DNA of 64,000 nt, taken from positions 1,880,001-1,944,000 of the forward strand of contig NZ_CP074436.1 in assembly GCF_016858305.2 (NCBI RefSeq), in the 5' to 3' direction. A program made the translations under genes and the position numbers. The notes beneath the pieces are model-generated. The model was not told the DNA's origin and ran no database searches. It saw nothing but the letters and a program-made list of their open reading frames with translations. Each line of letters opens with the position of its first letter. The stretch's first letter is position 1. The DNA comes from Polaribacter sp. Q13. Lineage in GTDB: Bacteria; Bacteroidota; Bacteroidia; Flavobacteriales; Flavobacteriaceae. Positions 1 through 8,504 of the stretch are shown in pieces.

Positions 1-1802
1 TAATAAGGTTTCCAGTCTGGATCTCCAGGACTTACCACCGGGTATACATTTGCCACCGGAAATGGATCATTTACCCCAACACCCAACATAAATTTAAAGG
101 TTTGATGCGCTTTTTCTGCATCTATAGTTCCGTGTAAAAAGGCCAATACATTTCCTAAAACATCACAACGCCAGCTAAAATCGAAAGGAGTAGTTTGTGC
201 AATTAAATAAGAAGTATCTCCTAATGTAAATTGCTTCTCTGCAAAAGAAACCGATTGAAATAATTTTTGTTGAGTTGAAGGCCAAAAATTCTGTACTATC
301 TCTTTTTTAATTACCTGAGACCATCTAATATGTTCCCCTGCATCCTCATGATTTCCTAACATTTCTAACATACGTCCGAAACACACATTAGATCTATACC
401 AAAGAATTTCATCGTATAAAATATTATAACTTCTACCAAATAAATCTGTCCAGTCTCCTGCTTCCGGAATTTCTAAAAGGGCATCATTATTACTATCATG
501 TGCTCCTAACCAACGCATGGTTTCCTTAATATCTCCAATATATTTTCTTAAGAAATCTATATCTTTGGTAACATTAACATATTCATAAAAAGCAATTACT
601 ACCCAAATACCACTATCTATAGAACAAATTCCACCAACTCCAGAATAATCTGGCTCACCATCTTTTAATCTAACATTTGCAGGTATTTGTCCATTTCTAG
701 AAATATTATCTATTAAGGTGACTAATGTCTGTCTTTGGCATTTGTGAATTTCTTCATCATCAATTAAAGACAGCGAACCAATGACTGTAATTGCGCCATC
801 TCTAGCCCAAACACTATGATAATTTTCATCGGTACCATTAGGAATATTATCCTTTATAGAACATGCAGAAAAACCAAGCGGCGTAATATTTTTCTTAAGG
901 GCTTCAATTGCTTTTATATATCCTTCTTTAATTAATGCTACTTTTTCATCGGTATCTTCTTGTGTAAAATTCTCTTTCTCTTTTTTGATAAAAAAATCTT
1001 CTGAGTGATCTATTACAACATCATTAATTGCCTTTTCTGGTAAAATTCCGTAGAAAATTAATCCCTCTACAACTCCATCTCCTTTTTCTTTTTCTGTATG
1101 ATATACCTTTTTATGCTTTGTGTATAAGTACAACTCTTCATGAGCATTTGCAACCACAATTCCGAATACATCTTTTAAATCGAACATGGCAGAATCATTA
1201 CCACTATCTCCTGCAACTAAAACCTGATTAGATTTAAGTTTCAAGCGTCTTAATAGCCAACGTAAAGCGTTTCCTTTATTAGCCCATTTTGGTAATACGT
1301 CTAAAAATTTATTGCCCGAATACACAATATTAACATCCATGTCTGCATCTGCAAAATCTTGCTCTATACTTTCTATAAGTTCATTACTTGCATCATGAAA
1401 AAAATAGCTTCTTTTATAGGAGTGTTGAAATTTACTTGGTTGGTCACTAATAGGATGTTCTATTTTATGAATAATACTTTCAACAGATTCTAAATTCCAA
1501 CCATCATCTAAAACATCATTAAATTCTTTTTCTACTGCCCCTTTTTTATAATTATAGATATGAGTTCCTACCCCAGAAATAATATAATCTGGTTTTGGAA
1601 GTACCTTTTTTTCTATTAAATCTAAAACATCATCAATTAAACGCCCCGTATTGTAAGTTAGAAGTACATCGTTTTCATCTTCATATTTTTCCCATATTTT
1701 TTTAAAGTTACTTTTATAAGTATGAAAATCTATTAAGGTATTATCAATATCAAATGATAATAATTTTATTTTATTTTCAATTTTTACGCTTTTTACAGTC
1801 AT
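1..1802 (-). CDS. HAD-IIB phosphatase fused to an (alpha/alpha)6 glycosidase-like domain (3' end outside window)
   Basis: The frame is open from an ATG at 1800-1802 to the left edge (600 codons). The N-terminal 250 residues form a HAD-IIB phosphatase of the sucrose-phosphate phosphatase type: nucleophile motif DIDNT (D18, D20), a NTGR motif, and GDSGND near residue 200. After a linker, residues from about 260 carry a second domain with VWARDG, SIDSGIW, EAGDWTDLFGR and DEILWYRSN motifs. These resemble the C-terminal domain of amylo-alpha-1,6-glucosidases and GH100 neutral invertases. Inference: one polypeptide dephosphorylates a sugar phosphate and hydrolyses a glucoside, perhaps in sucrose or glucosylglycerate turnover. 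The substrate cannot be read from sequence. No signal peptide is visible, so it is probably cytosolic. The fusion is confidently seen; the glycosidase family is less sure. Confidence 0.75.
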   Translation of the reverse strand, partial: MTVKSVKIENKIKLLSFDIDNTLIDFHTYKSNFKKIWEKYEDENDVLLTYNTGRLIDDVLDLIEKKVLPKPDYIISGVGTHIYNYKKGAVEKEFNDVLDDGWNLESVESIIHKIEHPISDQPSKFQHSYKRSYFFHDASNELIESIEQDFADADMDVNIVYSGNKFLDVLPKWANKGNALRWLLRRLKLKSNQVLVAGDSGNDSAMFDLKDVFGIVVANAHEELYLYTKHKKVYHTEKEKGDGVVEGLIFYGILPEKAINDVVIDHSEDFFIKKEKENFTQEDTDEKVALIKEGYIKAIEALKKNITPLGFSACSIKDNIPNGTDENYHSVWARDGAITVIGSLSLIDDEEIHKCQRQTLVTLIDNISRNGQIPANVRLKDGEPDYSGVGGICSIDSGIWVVIAFYEYVNVTKDIDFLRKYIGDIKETMRWLGAHDSNNDALLEIPEAGDWTDLFGRSYNILYDEILWYRSNVCFGRMLEMLGNHEDAGEHIRWSQVIKKEIVQNFWPSTQQKLFQSVSFAEKQFTLGDTSYLIAQTTPFDFSWRCDVLGNVLAFLHGTIDAEKAHQTFKFMLGVGVNDPFPVANVYPVVSPGDPDWKPY

Positions 1803-2153
1803 TTCATTGTGTTTTTAAGAGAGAATCATCAATAACACTGAATTTAATTAAAAATTAAAGAGCAACCAAAACTTAAGCGACCTATCGTTATTTGTAGCCC
1901 CATTTTTATGATTGTGATAATTATGACTATCAAAAAATAGTAAATAGAGAATGATAAAAATTATTTTCATAATTTACCTCCTATAAAAATAAACCTTGTT
2001 AATTATAAATTATAAGTACCTATAATTGCATGAAAAAAAAATAAGGAGTTGCTATTCGTTTCCTAAATTATGAAAGAAATTATATGATTTCACTTAAAAA
2101 ATGATGCAGAATGAGGTATTTGATAGTCTAAAAAACATGCTTTACTGACCGGT
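1803..2153. other. Intergenic stretch with no recognised gene
   Basis: Very AT-rich sequence between the start of the HAD/glycosidase gene and the decayed YdeI-like remnant. It presumably holds the promoter of the fusion gene, but no clear TAnnTTTG box is seen at a sensible distance. A short stretch near 2101-2146 could be more of the decayed gene but does not match the family well. Confidence 0.4.
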
Positions 2154-2159
2154 ATTTAA

Positions 2160-2423
2160 CTTATTTTTTATAAAGTAGAAAATGAAGAAGGAGCTATACG
2201 TTGATAAGAAGCTGTAAAAGTAGCTTTATCTTATGGTTGGGTAGATGCTACTGTAAAAAATTTAGGTGATGGAAAACGTAGACTATATTTCTGTTCTAGA
2301 AAATCTAAAAATTTTTAAAATTTACACTAAGTTATAGAAAACAATACTTGTACTGGATTCATCAAGCAAGTCGAAAAAAGACAAGAAAAAACCGAATTAT
2401 AGAAATAATTCGGTTGTGTTATC
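2160..2423 (+). pseudogene. Decayed YdeI/OmdA-family gene remnant
   Basis: Plus-strand reading gives LIFYKVENEEGAIR, then two stops (2202-2207), then EAVKVALSYGWVDATVKN and an LYFCSRKSKN block ending at a stop at 2316. In another frame at 2350-2403 it gives YWIHQASRKKTRKNRIIE. These match, in order, the WLvfyKK, EALcfGWIDs, FTPRK and WI..AKR.ETR.KRI.E blocks of the bacteriocin-protection YdeI/OmpD-associated family as I remember it. About 60 residues between the last two blocks are missing and the frame is broken, so the gene is dead. Family assignment is from memory of the motif order. The 3' end overlaps the terminator of the neighbouring minus-strand operon. Confidence 0.65.
2384..2415 (-). 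terminator. Rho-independent terminator of the AAA ATPase/VWA operon
   Basis: An 11-bp perfect stem (2390-2400 with 2405-2415, 4-nt loop AGAA). On the minus strand it is followed by a T-rich tract (A-rich 2384-2390 on plus). It lies 42 bp past the stop of the AAA ATPase gene. Confidence 0.75.
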
Positions 2424-2456
2424 ATACTATTAAAACTATTGGAACTCGGTCATTAA

Positions 2457-3923
2457 TTACAGTCCACTCATAAAATTGCCATAAGGATCTTTAAACTGAG
2501 TACCTTCTGCAAAACGATACTTACTTAGTTTTTTAAATTCAACCAAAGCCCACAATACAAATTCTTTCATAAAATAAGTATCTGTTTCATTTAAGTTTGG
2601 TTGGTATTCTTTAATAAAAACATCTAAAGGTTTTACCTTATCTAATTCAGCTTTGTATTGCGCTTCTGTATATTCATCTAACAATTCAAAATCTTCATCA
2701 GCATTAAAGAACCAAGAAATAATATCATCATAAGGAGTTTCCGCTTCTTGTTTTTCTAACTTTTTAATCTCCGGAAAATAGGTTGGAAACAACGTTTTAA
2801 TAGCATTTTTAATTAATGTTTCTGCCACTACTTGCGCTCCTTCTTGTTCGCCTTCATATACCAACTCTACTTTTCCTGTAATTGCAGGAATAATTCCGTC
2901 GAAATCATTTAGCCGAATCATTGTTTTTTCATCACCAGAAAGCAATGCTCTTCTTTCTGCCGTACTTAATAAGTTTTCAAACGCAGAAATACTTAAACGT
3001 GCACTTACACCACTTTTAGCATCTATATACTCACTTTCTCTCGCTTCAAAAACAATTTGTTCTAACAAGTCTTTTGCAAGTTCTGGTACTGTTATAAATT
3101 CTTTTTGAGAACCTACCTTGTTTGCTTCTTGTTGTGTAATGGTTTTAGCTGTTTCAATATCTTCTGGATAATGCGTTAAAATCTGTGAACCAATTCTATC
3201 TTTTAAAGGTGTAACAATACTCCCTCTATTGGTATAATCTTCTGGGTTTGCTGTAAACACAAACTGCATATCTAAAGGTAACCGTAACTTAAATCCTCTA
3301 ATTTGAATATCGCCTTCTTGTAAAATATTAAACAACGCAACCTGAATTCTAGCTTGTAAATCTGGCAATTCATTAATTACAAAAATACATCTGTTAGCTC
3401 TCGGTATCATTCCGTAATGAATTACCCTATCATCTGCATAAGACAATTTTAAGTTTGCTGCTTTTATAGGATCTACATCTCCAATAATATCAGCAACAGT
3501 AACATCTGGTGTTGCTAACTTCTCTGCATAACGCTCACTTCTATGCAACCAATAAATTGGAGTCTTATCTCCTTTTTCTTTAATCAACTCAATGGCAAAC
3601 CTAGAAATAGGGTTTAATGGATCATCGTTAATTTCAGATCCTTCTACAACAGGTATATATTCATCCAACAAATTTAACATCAATCTAGCCAAACGTGTTT
3701 TTGCTTGCCCTCTTAAACCTAACAAATTAATATTATGCCTGCTTAAAATAGCTCGTTCCAATTCTGGAATTACGGTATTTTCATACCCATAAATCCCTTT
3801 AAAAGCAGATTCTTTATTTTTTATTTTAGTTATCAGGTTTTCTCTTAACTCATCTTTAATTGATTTTGATTTGTATCCTAACTTTTCTAAATCTCCTAAT
3901 GTTTTTATATTTTCTAAATTCAT
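2457..3923 (-). CDS. MoxR/ChlI-type AAA ATPase (magnesium chelatase subunit I-like)
   Basis: A 488-residue AAA+ ATPase with a Walker A variant GLRGQAKT at 69-76, Walker B CIFVINEL at 179-186, ALFNILQEGD (196-205) and a FVFTANPEDY sensor-1 region. No chlorophyll genes are near, so a true chelatase role is unlikely. Proteins of this group usually act with a VWA protein as a remodelling or metal-insertion chaperone pair. The VWA gene (4014-5138) lies directly upstream on the same strand, 90 bp away with an inverted repeat between, which supports a two-gene unit. Family is sure; client protein unknown. Confidence 0.88.
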   Translation of the reverse strand: MNLENIKTLGDLEKLGYKSKSIKDELRENLITKIKNKESAFKGIYGYENTVIPELERAILSRHNINLLGLRGQAKTRLARLMLNLLDEYIPVVEGSEINDDPLNPISRFAIELIKEKGDKTPIYWLHRSERYAEKLATPDVTVADIIGDVDPIKAANLKLSYADDRVIHYGMIPRANRCIFVINELPDLQARIQVALFNILQEGDIQIRGFKLRLPLDMQFVFTANPEDYTNRGSIVTPLKDRIGSQILTHYPEDIETAKTITQQEANKVGSQKEFITVPELAKDLLEQIVFEARESEYIDAKSGVSARLSISAFENLLSTAERRALLSGDEKTMIRLNDFDGIIPAITGKVELVYEGEQEGAQVVAETLIKNAIKTLFPTYFPEIKKLEKQEAETPYDDIISWFFNADEDFELLDEYTEAQYKAELDKVKPLDVFIKEYQPNLNETDTYFMKEFVLWALVEFKKLSKYRFAEGTQFKDPYGNFMSGL

Positions 3924-3937
3924 GTAATTCGATTTTT

Positions 3938-4006
3938 GCTATTAGCTTTTTGCCTTTAGCGCTTACTCTTGTGTTTTCTAACAGCTAAAAGCCAAAGGCT
4001 AATAGC
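3938..4006. repeat. Imperfect intergenic inverted repeat
   Basis: Arms at 3938-3960 and 3984-4006 match at 20 of 23 positions when one is reverse-complemented (GCTATTAGC...TTTAGC type). The repeat lies between the VWA gene and the downstream ATPase gene and could form a hairpin in their shared transcript. Similar A/T-rich palindromes sit in other gaps of this window. Confidence 0.7.
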
Positions 4007-4013
4007 TAAATTG

Positions 4014-5138
4014 TTACCCTCTAATTCTCTTTTTCCTATTTGTTTCGTAATCTTCAAAAATCATTTCTCCCAAACCTTTTAAACCAGTATAAAATGCTTT
4101 TCCTTGGTTTGCTTGTGTAAATGCTCTTACAAACTGCATCAAATACGGATCTTGTGCAATCATAAAAGTGGTAATAGGAATGTGTAATTTTCTAGCTTGT
4201 TGTGCCATTGCATAGCATTTATTTACAATGTATTTGTCTAAACCATTACTGTTCTTATAATATTGACCGTCTGGTAAACGCAAACAACTTGGTTTCCCGT
4301 CGGTAATCATAAAAATTTGTTTATTGGTATTTCTTTTTCTTCGGAGTAAATCCATTGCTAATTGTAAACCTGCCACCGTATTGGTATGATAAGGACCTAC
4401 TTGTAAATACGGTAAATCTTTAATTTTGATAGCCCACGCATCATTACCAAAAACAATAATATCTAACGTGTCTTTAGGATAACGTGTGGTAATTAATTCT
4501 GCCAACGCCATCGCCACTTTTTTGGCAGGTGTAATTCTATCTTCACCATATAAAATCATAGAGTGACTAATATCAATCATTAACACGGTACTCATTTGGC
4601 TTTTATGCATAGTTTCTTCTACTACCAAATCATTTTCAGTTAAATTGAAACTGTCAATTCCGTTGTTAATTTGAGCATTCCGAATACTTTCTGTCATAGA
4701 AACTTTGTCTAAGGCATCTCCAAACTGATATCCTCTTAAATCTCCCGTATGTTCATCTCCAATTCCTGGAGATTTACTTTTATGATTTCCTGCGCCACTT
4801 CTTTTTATGTTACCAAAAATTTGGTTCAACGCTTGCTGACGAATGGCACGTTCCGTTTTTGGAGTTATCTTAATACCTCCCGTTCCATCACCTTTAATCT
4901 CTTCCTTTATATACCCTTTCTTTTTAAGATCTTCTATAAAATCATCAATAGTATAATTCTCATCCGTTAATTTATATTCTTTGTCTAAAGAACGCAACCA
5001 GTCTATGGCTTCATCAAAATCTCCAGAAGTATGCGTAATCAATTCCTTAAAAATTTCGAATAATTTTTCGAAAGGAGATTGGTTTTCTGCTTCATAGGTT
5101 TTAAAAACAAAACCTTTTCTTTTTTTGTTGTTTTTCAT
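4014..5138 (-). CDS. VWA domain protein, partner of the AAA ATPase
   Basis: A 374-residue soluble protein. Residues 183-370 form a von Willebrand A domain with a complete MIDAS metal site: D189-x-S191-x-S193 (DISHS), a Thr in HTNT at 251-254, and D280 in MITDGKP. The N-terminal 180 residues are helical and charged. There is no signal peptide or membrane segment, so it should be cytosolic. MoxR/ChlI ATPases and VWA proteins are encoded side by side in many bacteria and work together, the VWA protein presenting a metal-dependent client-binding face. First gene of the pair. Specific client unknown. Confidence 0.88.
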   Translation of the reverse strand: MKNNKKRKGFVFKTYEAENQSPFEKLFEIFKELITHTSGDFDEAIDWLRSLDKEYKLTDENYTIDDFIEDLKKKGYIKEEIKGDGTGGIKITPKTERAIRQQALNQIFGNIKRSGAGNHKSKSPGIGDEHTGDLRGYQFGDALDKVSMTESIRNAQINNGIDSFNLTENDLVVEETMHKSQMSTVLMIDISHSMILYGEDRITPAKKVAMALAELITTRYPKDTLDIIVFGNDAWAIKIKDLPYLQVGPYHTNTVAGLQLAMDLLRRKRNTNKQIFMITDGKPSCLRLPDGQYYKNSNGLDKYIVNKCYAMAQQARKLHIPITTFMIAQDPYLMQFVRAFTQANQGKAFYTGLKGLGEMIFEDYETNRKKRIRG

Positions 5139-5261
5139 CCCTATAAAAGTACAATTTTATAAGGATGAAAAATAAAGATTAACATTGCTTTATTATATGT
5201 AAGCATAAATTTGTTTTATAAGAATTAAAAAACATTAAACAAAAATAATTATCTTTACAAT

Positions 5262-6137
5262 ATGGCAAAAATAATTATAACTGGTGGTACAGGTTTAGTC
5301 GGCAAAAGATTATCAAAATTACTGATTGATAAAAAGCATGAGGTTGTAATTTTAAGCCGTACTCCTAAACATAAAAATGAGTTTAAGTGGGATGTTTCTT
5401 CCAATTATATTGATGAAAAAGCATTACTCAATACAGATTACATTATTCATTTAGCAGGAGCAGGAATAGCAGATAAACGCTGGACTAAAGAAAGGAAACA
5501 AGTTATAATTGATAGCAGAGTTAAAACGGCTAATTTACTTTTTGATAAAACAGCTGCATTAAACATTCCTTTAAAAGGATTTATTTCTGCTTCTGGCGTT
5601 GGCTATTATGGAGCAATAACTTCTAATTTAATATTTACAGAAACAGACAAAGTAGGGGCTGATTTTTTAGGTGATGTTTGCCAAAAATGGGAAAATGCAG
5701 CACATCAGTTTTCAACAAAAAAAATACCGGTAACCATTTTAAGAACTGGTATTGTTTTAGCGGATAAAGGTGGTGCTTTAGAAAAGATGAAAACACCCAT
5801 CGTTTCTCCTTTAGGTTCTGGCAAACAATTTTTACCTTGGATCCATTTAGATGATTTATGTGGAATATACATAAAAGCCGTTGAAGATAACTTATCAGGA
5901 ATTTTTAATGCAGTTGCCCCAGAACATCATACAAGCAAAAGTTTTTCTAAAGCATTGGCTAAAAGTATTAGAAAACCATACTTAGGTATTGGAGTTCCTG
6001 GTATTTTATTAAAACTTATATTTGGAGAAATGGCAATTATTCTTTTAGAAGGAAGTAAAATTTCGGCAAAAAAAATCGAAAAGAACGGTTATTCTCTTCG
6101 ATTTAAAACACTAAAAAAAGCGTTATATAATTTATAA
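5262..6137 (+). CDS. TIGR01777-type SDR epimerase (YfcH/SDR39U1-like)
   Basis: A 291-residue extended short-chain dehydrogenase with a nucleotide-binding GGTGLVG at 8-14, a VGYYG active-site segment near residue 110, and the C-terminal DUF1731-like region usual for this family. These proteins bind NAD(P), but their substrate is not firmly known. The gene stands alone on the plus strand, divergent from the VWA gene and convergent with the YceI gene 6 bp away. A TATCTTTA near-match to the -7 consensus lies at 5250-5257, close to the ATG. Confidence 0.85.
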   Translation: MAKIIITGGTGLVGKRLSKLLIDKKHEVVILSRTPKHKNEFKWDVSSNYIDEKALLNTDYIIHLAGAGIADKRWTKERKQVIIDSRVKTANLLFDKTAALNIPLKGFISASGVGYYGAITSNLIFTETDKVGADFLGDVCQKWENAAHQFSTKKIPVTILRTGIVLADKGGALEKMKTPIVSPLGSGKQFLPWIHLDDLCGIYIKAVEDNLSGIFNAVAPEHHTSKSFSKALAKSIRKPYLGIGVPGILLKLIFGEMAIILLEGSKISAKKIEKNGYSLRFKTLKKALYNL

Positions 6138-6143
6138 AAATTC

Positions 6144-6773
6144 TTAGAAAGTTGTTGTAATATTTAAAGCTACATCACTCCATGTTTTAGAAACTCCGTC
6201 TGCCCCTTTATGTAAATCTAAACAAGCAGTATTTAAAGAAGCCAAAGCAGCACCAGCATTCCATTTTGTAATATCCATGGTACCTGTCATATTAAAAACA
6301 TTTCCTACAATTGTATAGGTAAAAGCTACTTTTTCTGTAACTCCATTCATTTTTATTTCCGCAACACCGTTAGTATCATCTGTTAAAAGTAACTTACCAG
6401 AAAGTAATTTAGTGTTATCCATAATACCAAAAAAGAATTTTTTGATTTTAAAATCTCTACTCGTATCTTTTGTGAAAATACTACTTACAGGAATTGAAAA
6501 TTCCGTATTATTAATAGCCTCTTTAACAGAATTTCCTTCTCCACCAGAGATAATATTTACGGTATTAAACTGACCTCCTACAGGAACTTTATCTGTAGTT
6601 TTATAAGCCACAAAGTTAATTTCGTTTTTCGATTGCTTTAAAGAAAAAGCAGCTGTACTTTTCTTTACTTCCATTTTACTTTCAGTCTCCTTATCAGATT
6701 TCTTTTCTGATTTACAAGAAGAAAAATTAAACGCTACAACCATTAATAATGATAAAATTACTACTTTTTTCAT
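6144..6773 (-). CDS. YceI-family lipoprotein
   Basis: 209 residues with a lipoprotein signal peptide: hydrophobic 1-16, lipobox ending at C20 (FSSC), then a charged Ser/Lys/Glu linker. Residues 45-209 form a YceI-like lipocalin-type barrel, a fold that binds isoprenoid-like lipids. It is the last gene of the rsfS-to-yceI minus-strand run, 4 bp after the acyl-CoA-binding protein gene. The lipid context (cdsA, psd, acyl-CoA-binding protein) fits a lipid-binding envelope role, which is an inference. The exact ligand is unknown. Confidence 0.85.
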   Translation of the reverse strand: MKKVVILSLLMVVAFNFSSCKSEKKSDKETESKMEVKKSTAAFSLKQSKNEINFVAYKTTDKVPVGGQFNTVNIISGGEGNSVKEAINNTEFSIPVSSIFTKDTSRDFKIKKFFFGIMDNTKLLSGKLLLTDDTNGVAEIKMNGVTEKVAFTYTIVGNVFNMTGTMDITKWNAGAALASLNTACLDLHKGADGVSKTWSDVALNITTTF

Positions 6774-6777
6774 GATA

Positions 6778-7044
6778 TTATTTTTTAATATTTAAAACTT
6801 GATTTGCTAATTTTATATACTCTAGTTTTGCTTCGTCAGATTTCATTCCGTTTAATTGCATCCATGCATTCAATTTAAATGCACTTCTAACGTTATGTTC
6901 ATCATTAAAAGAAAATTTATTGCCAAAGTTAGCTTGTTTATTATAAGCATAAAACATTAGCATTATATCTGGGGCAATCGCTTTTCCCAATTTAGAAATT
7001 TTACAGAAAGCTTCATTAAACTCTTCGTCTAAATTAAACTCCAT
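6778..7044 (-). CDS. Acyl-CoA-binding protein
   Basis: 88 residues, the usual length for this four-helix family. The ligand-site sequence FYAYNKQANFG (residues about 31-41) matches the classic YxxYKQAtxG signature. The later AFKLNAWMQLNGMKSDEAKLEYI matches the K-x-x-A-W-x-x-x-x-GM-S-x-x-E-A block. It binds long-chain acyl-CoA in the cytosol and would serve as a carrier or buffer for lipid synthesis, consistent with cdsA and psd directly upstream. Confidence 0.9.
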   Translation of the reverse strand: MEFNLDEEFNEAFCKISKLGKAIAPDIMLMFYAYNKQANFGNKFSFNDEHNVRSAFKLNAWMQLNGMKSDEAKLEYIKLANQVLNIKK

Positions 7045-7049
7045 ATTCT

Positions 7050-7706
7050 TTATTTTTCTGCAATTACTTGAACTCCACCTTTCACTTTATCTCCTAAAGA
7101 TACATTTAACTTTGTACCTAATGGAAGAAAAAGATCTACTCTAGAACCAAATTTAATAAAACCTGCATCTGCTCCTTGTACAGCTGTATCTCCTACTTTG
7201 GCATAGTTTACAATTCTCTTAGCTAAAGCACCTGCAATTTGTCTGTATAACACATCACCAAAAACCTTGTTATTAACAACTACAGTAGTTCTTTCGTTTT
7301 CTGTGGATGATTTTGGATGCCATGCTACCAAATATTTTCCTGGATGATATTTGCTATATTTTACCACTCCACTCATAGCATATCTAGTTACATGCACGTT
7401 AATTGGAGACATAAAAATTGAAACTTGTAATCTTTTACCTTTGTAGTATTCTGGCTCTTCTACCTCTTCAATAACAACCACTTTACCATCTACAGGTGCA
7501 ACTAATACATTATCATTTAAAGGTGCAATTCTTTTAGGGTTTCTAAAAAATTGTAAAACAATCACTAGAAAAGCAAGAAATATAACCTGAATTGCTTTTA
7601 CTAGCCAAGGAATATCAATGAATTTTTCAGCTAAAATAACACCTGCTATTGTTATAATAAAAGTAATAACAATTATTTTATACCCTTCTTTGTGAAAACG
7701 AATCAT
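7050..7706 (-). CDS. psd: Phosphatidylserine decarboxylase proenzyme
   Basis: 218 residues, the short form of the enzyme. Two N-terminal hydrophobic segments (about 12-30 and 35-53) anchor it in the inner membrane. The self-cleavage site is FGS at 186-188, where Ser188 would become the pyruvoyl group of the small chain. D73 (PVDGKV) and H105 (NVHVTR) sit in the conserved catalytic blocks. It makes phosphatidylethanolamine from phosphatidylserine and follows cdsA by 2 bp, so both steps of phospholipid head-group synthesis are co-transcribed. Confidence 0.93.
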   Translation of the reverse strand: MIRFHKEGYKIIVITFIITIAGVILAEKFIDIPWLVKAIQVIFLAFLVIVLQFFRNPKRIAPLNDNVLVAPVDGKVVVIEEVEEPEYYKGKRLQVSIFMSPINVHVTRYAMSGVVKYSKYHPGKYLVAWHPKSSTENERTTVVVNNKVFGDVLYRQIAGALAKRIVNYAKVGDTAVQGADAGFIKFGSRVDLFLPLGTKLNVSLGDKVKGGVQVIAEK

Positions 7707-7708
7707 AC

Positions 7709-8503
7709 TTAAATTATAAAATTAATATACAAATATACAAATGGCGCAGCAAATAGCAAACTATCCAATCTATCTAAAATACCACCATGACCTGGCATAA
7801 TACTACCACTATCTTTCATATTAGCTTGTCTTTTAAATTTAGACTCTACTAAATCTCCTATAGTACCAATTACACTTATTATAACAGCTATTACCAACCA
7901 ATTTACAGCTGTAAAATCTACATTTAACTTGCTAATTATAAAAGCAGCTATTAATGCAAAAACCAAACCACCTAAAAAACCTTCTTGCGTTTTTTTAGGA
8001 GAAACGGAAACAAACAATTTTCTTTTTCCAAAATTTTTACCCACTAAAAAAGCAAAACTATCATTCACCCAAATAAGAATAAGAATAGAAATTATTAAGT
8101 GAGGATTATAGATTCCTTTATAAATAGGTAAAAGGATTAAAAAAATCATAGAAAAAATAGGATACCTAATTAGTAAACCAGATTTAGATCTATCGTTAGA
8201 AAAAGTAATTTCTTTTTTAGTAAATAAAGAATAGATAAGAAATAAAGATGAAACTATTGTAATCCCTAAAACACCTACAACAGCATAGCTTTCTGGTCTT
8301 TTTAACATTAAAAACAATGCTAAAGCAAAGAAAATATACCCTATATATCCTTTAAAATTAATTAGTTTAGAAAACTCCCAAACACATAAAAAACCAAAAA
8401 TAGTTGTTAAAATTACATACGATTCTTTTGAAAAAAGAATCGCTGATATAAAAATTAAAACGTAGATAATGCCCGATAGGCTCCTTCTTAAAAGGTTACT
8501 CAT
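7709..8503 (-). CDS. cdsA: Phosphatidate cytidylyltransferase (CDP-diacylglycerol synthase)
   Basis: 264 residues, polytopic with about seven to eight membrane segments. The C-terminal third holds the family signature: SPKKTQEGFLGG, then GDLVESKFKR and the end block KDSGSIMPGHGGILDRLDS. It makes CDP-diacylglycerol from phosphatidate and CTP at the inner membrane. Packed between the LUD gene (1 bp gap) and psd (2 bp gap). Confidence 0.95.
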   Translation of the reverse strand: MSNLLRRSLSGIIYVLIFISAILFSKESYVILTTIFGFLCVWEFSKLINFKGYIGYIFFALALFLMLKRPESYAVVGVLGITIVSSLFLIYSLFTKKEITFSNDRSKSGLLIRYPIFSMIFLILLPIYKGIYNPHLIISILILIWVNDSFAFLVGKNFGKRKLFVSVSPKKTQEGFLGGLVFALIAAFIISKLNVDFTAVNWLVIAVIISVIGTIGDLVESKFKRQANMKDSGSIMPGHGGILDRLDSLLFAAPFVYLYINFII

Positions 8504-8504
8504 A

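Noticed and set aside
1028..1231. Plus-strand ORF of 67 residues
   Set aside because: It lies antisense inside the HAD/glycosidase gene, whose own frame has clear motifs; the plus ORF has no family features.
2457..5138. Magnesium chelatase (bchI/bchD) for chlorophyll synthesis
   Set aside because: Only the ATPase plus a stand-alone VWA protein are present and no tetrapyrrole or photosynthesis gene is near; the MoxR-like pair reading is better.
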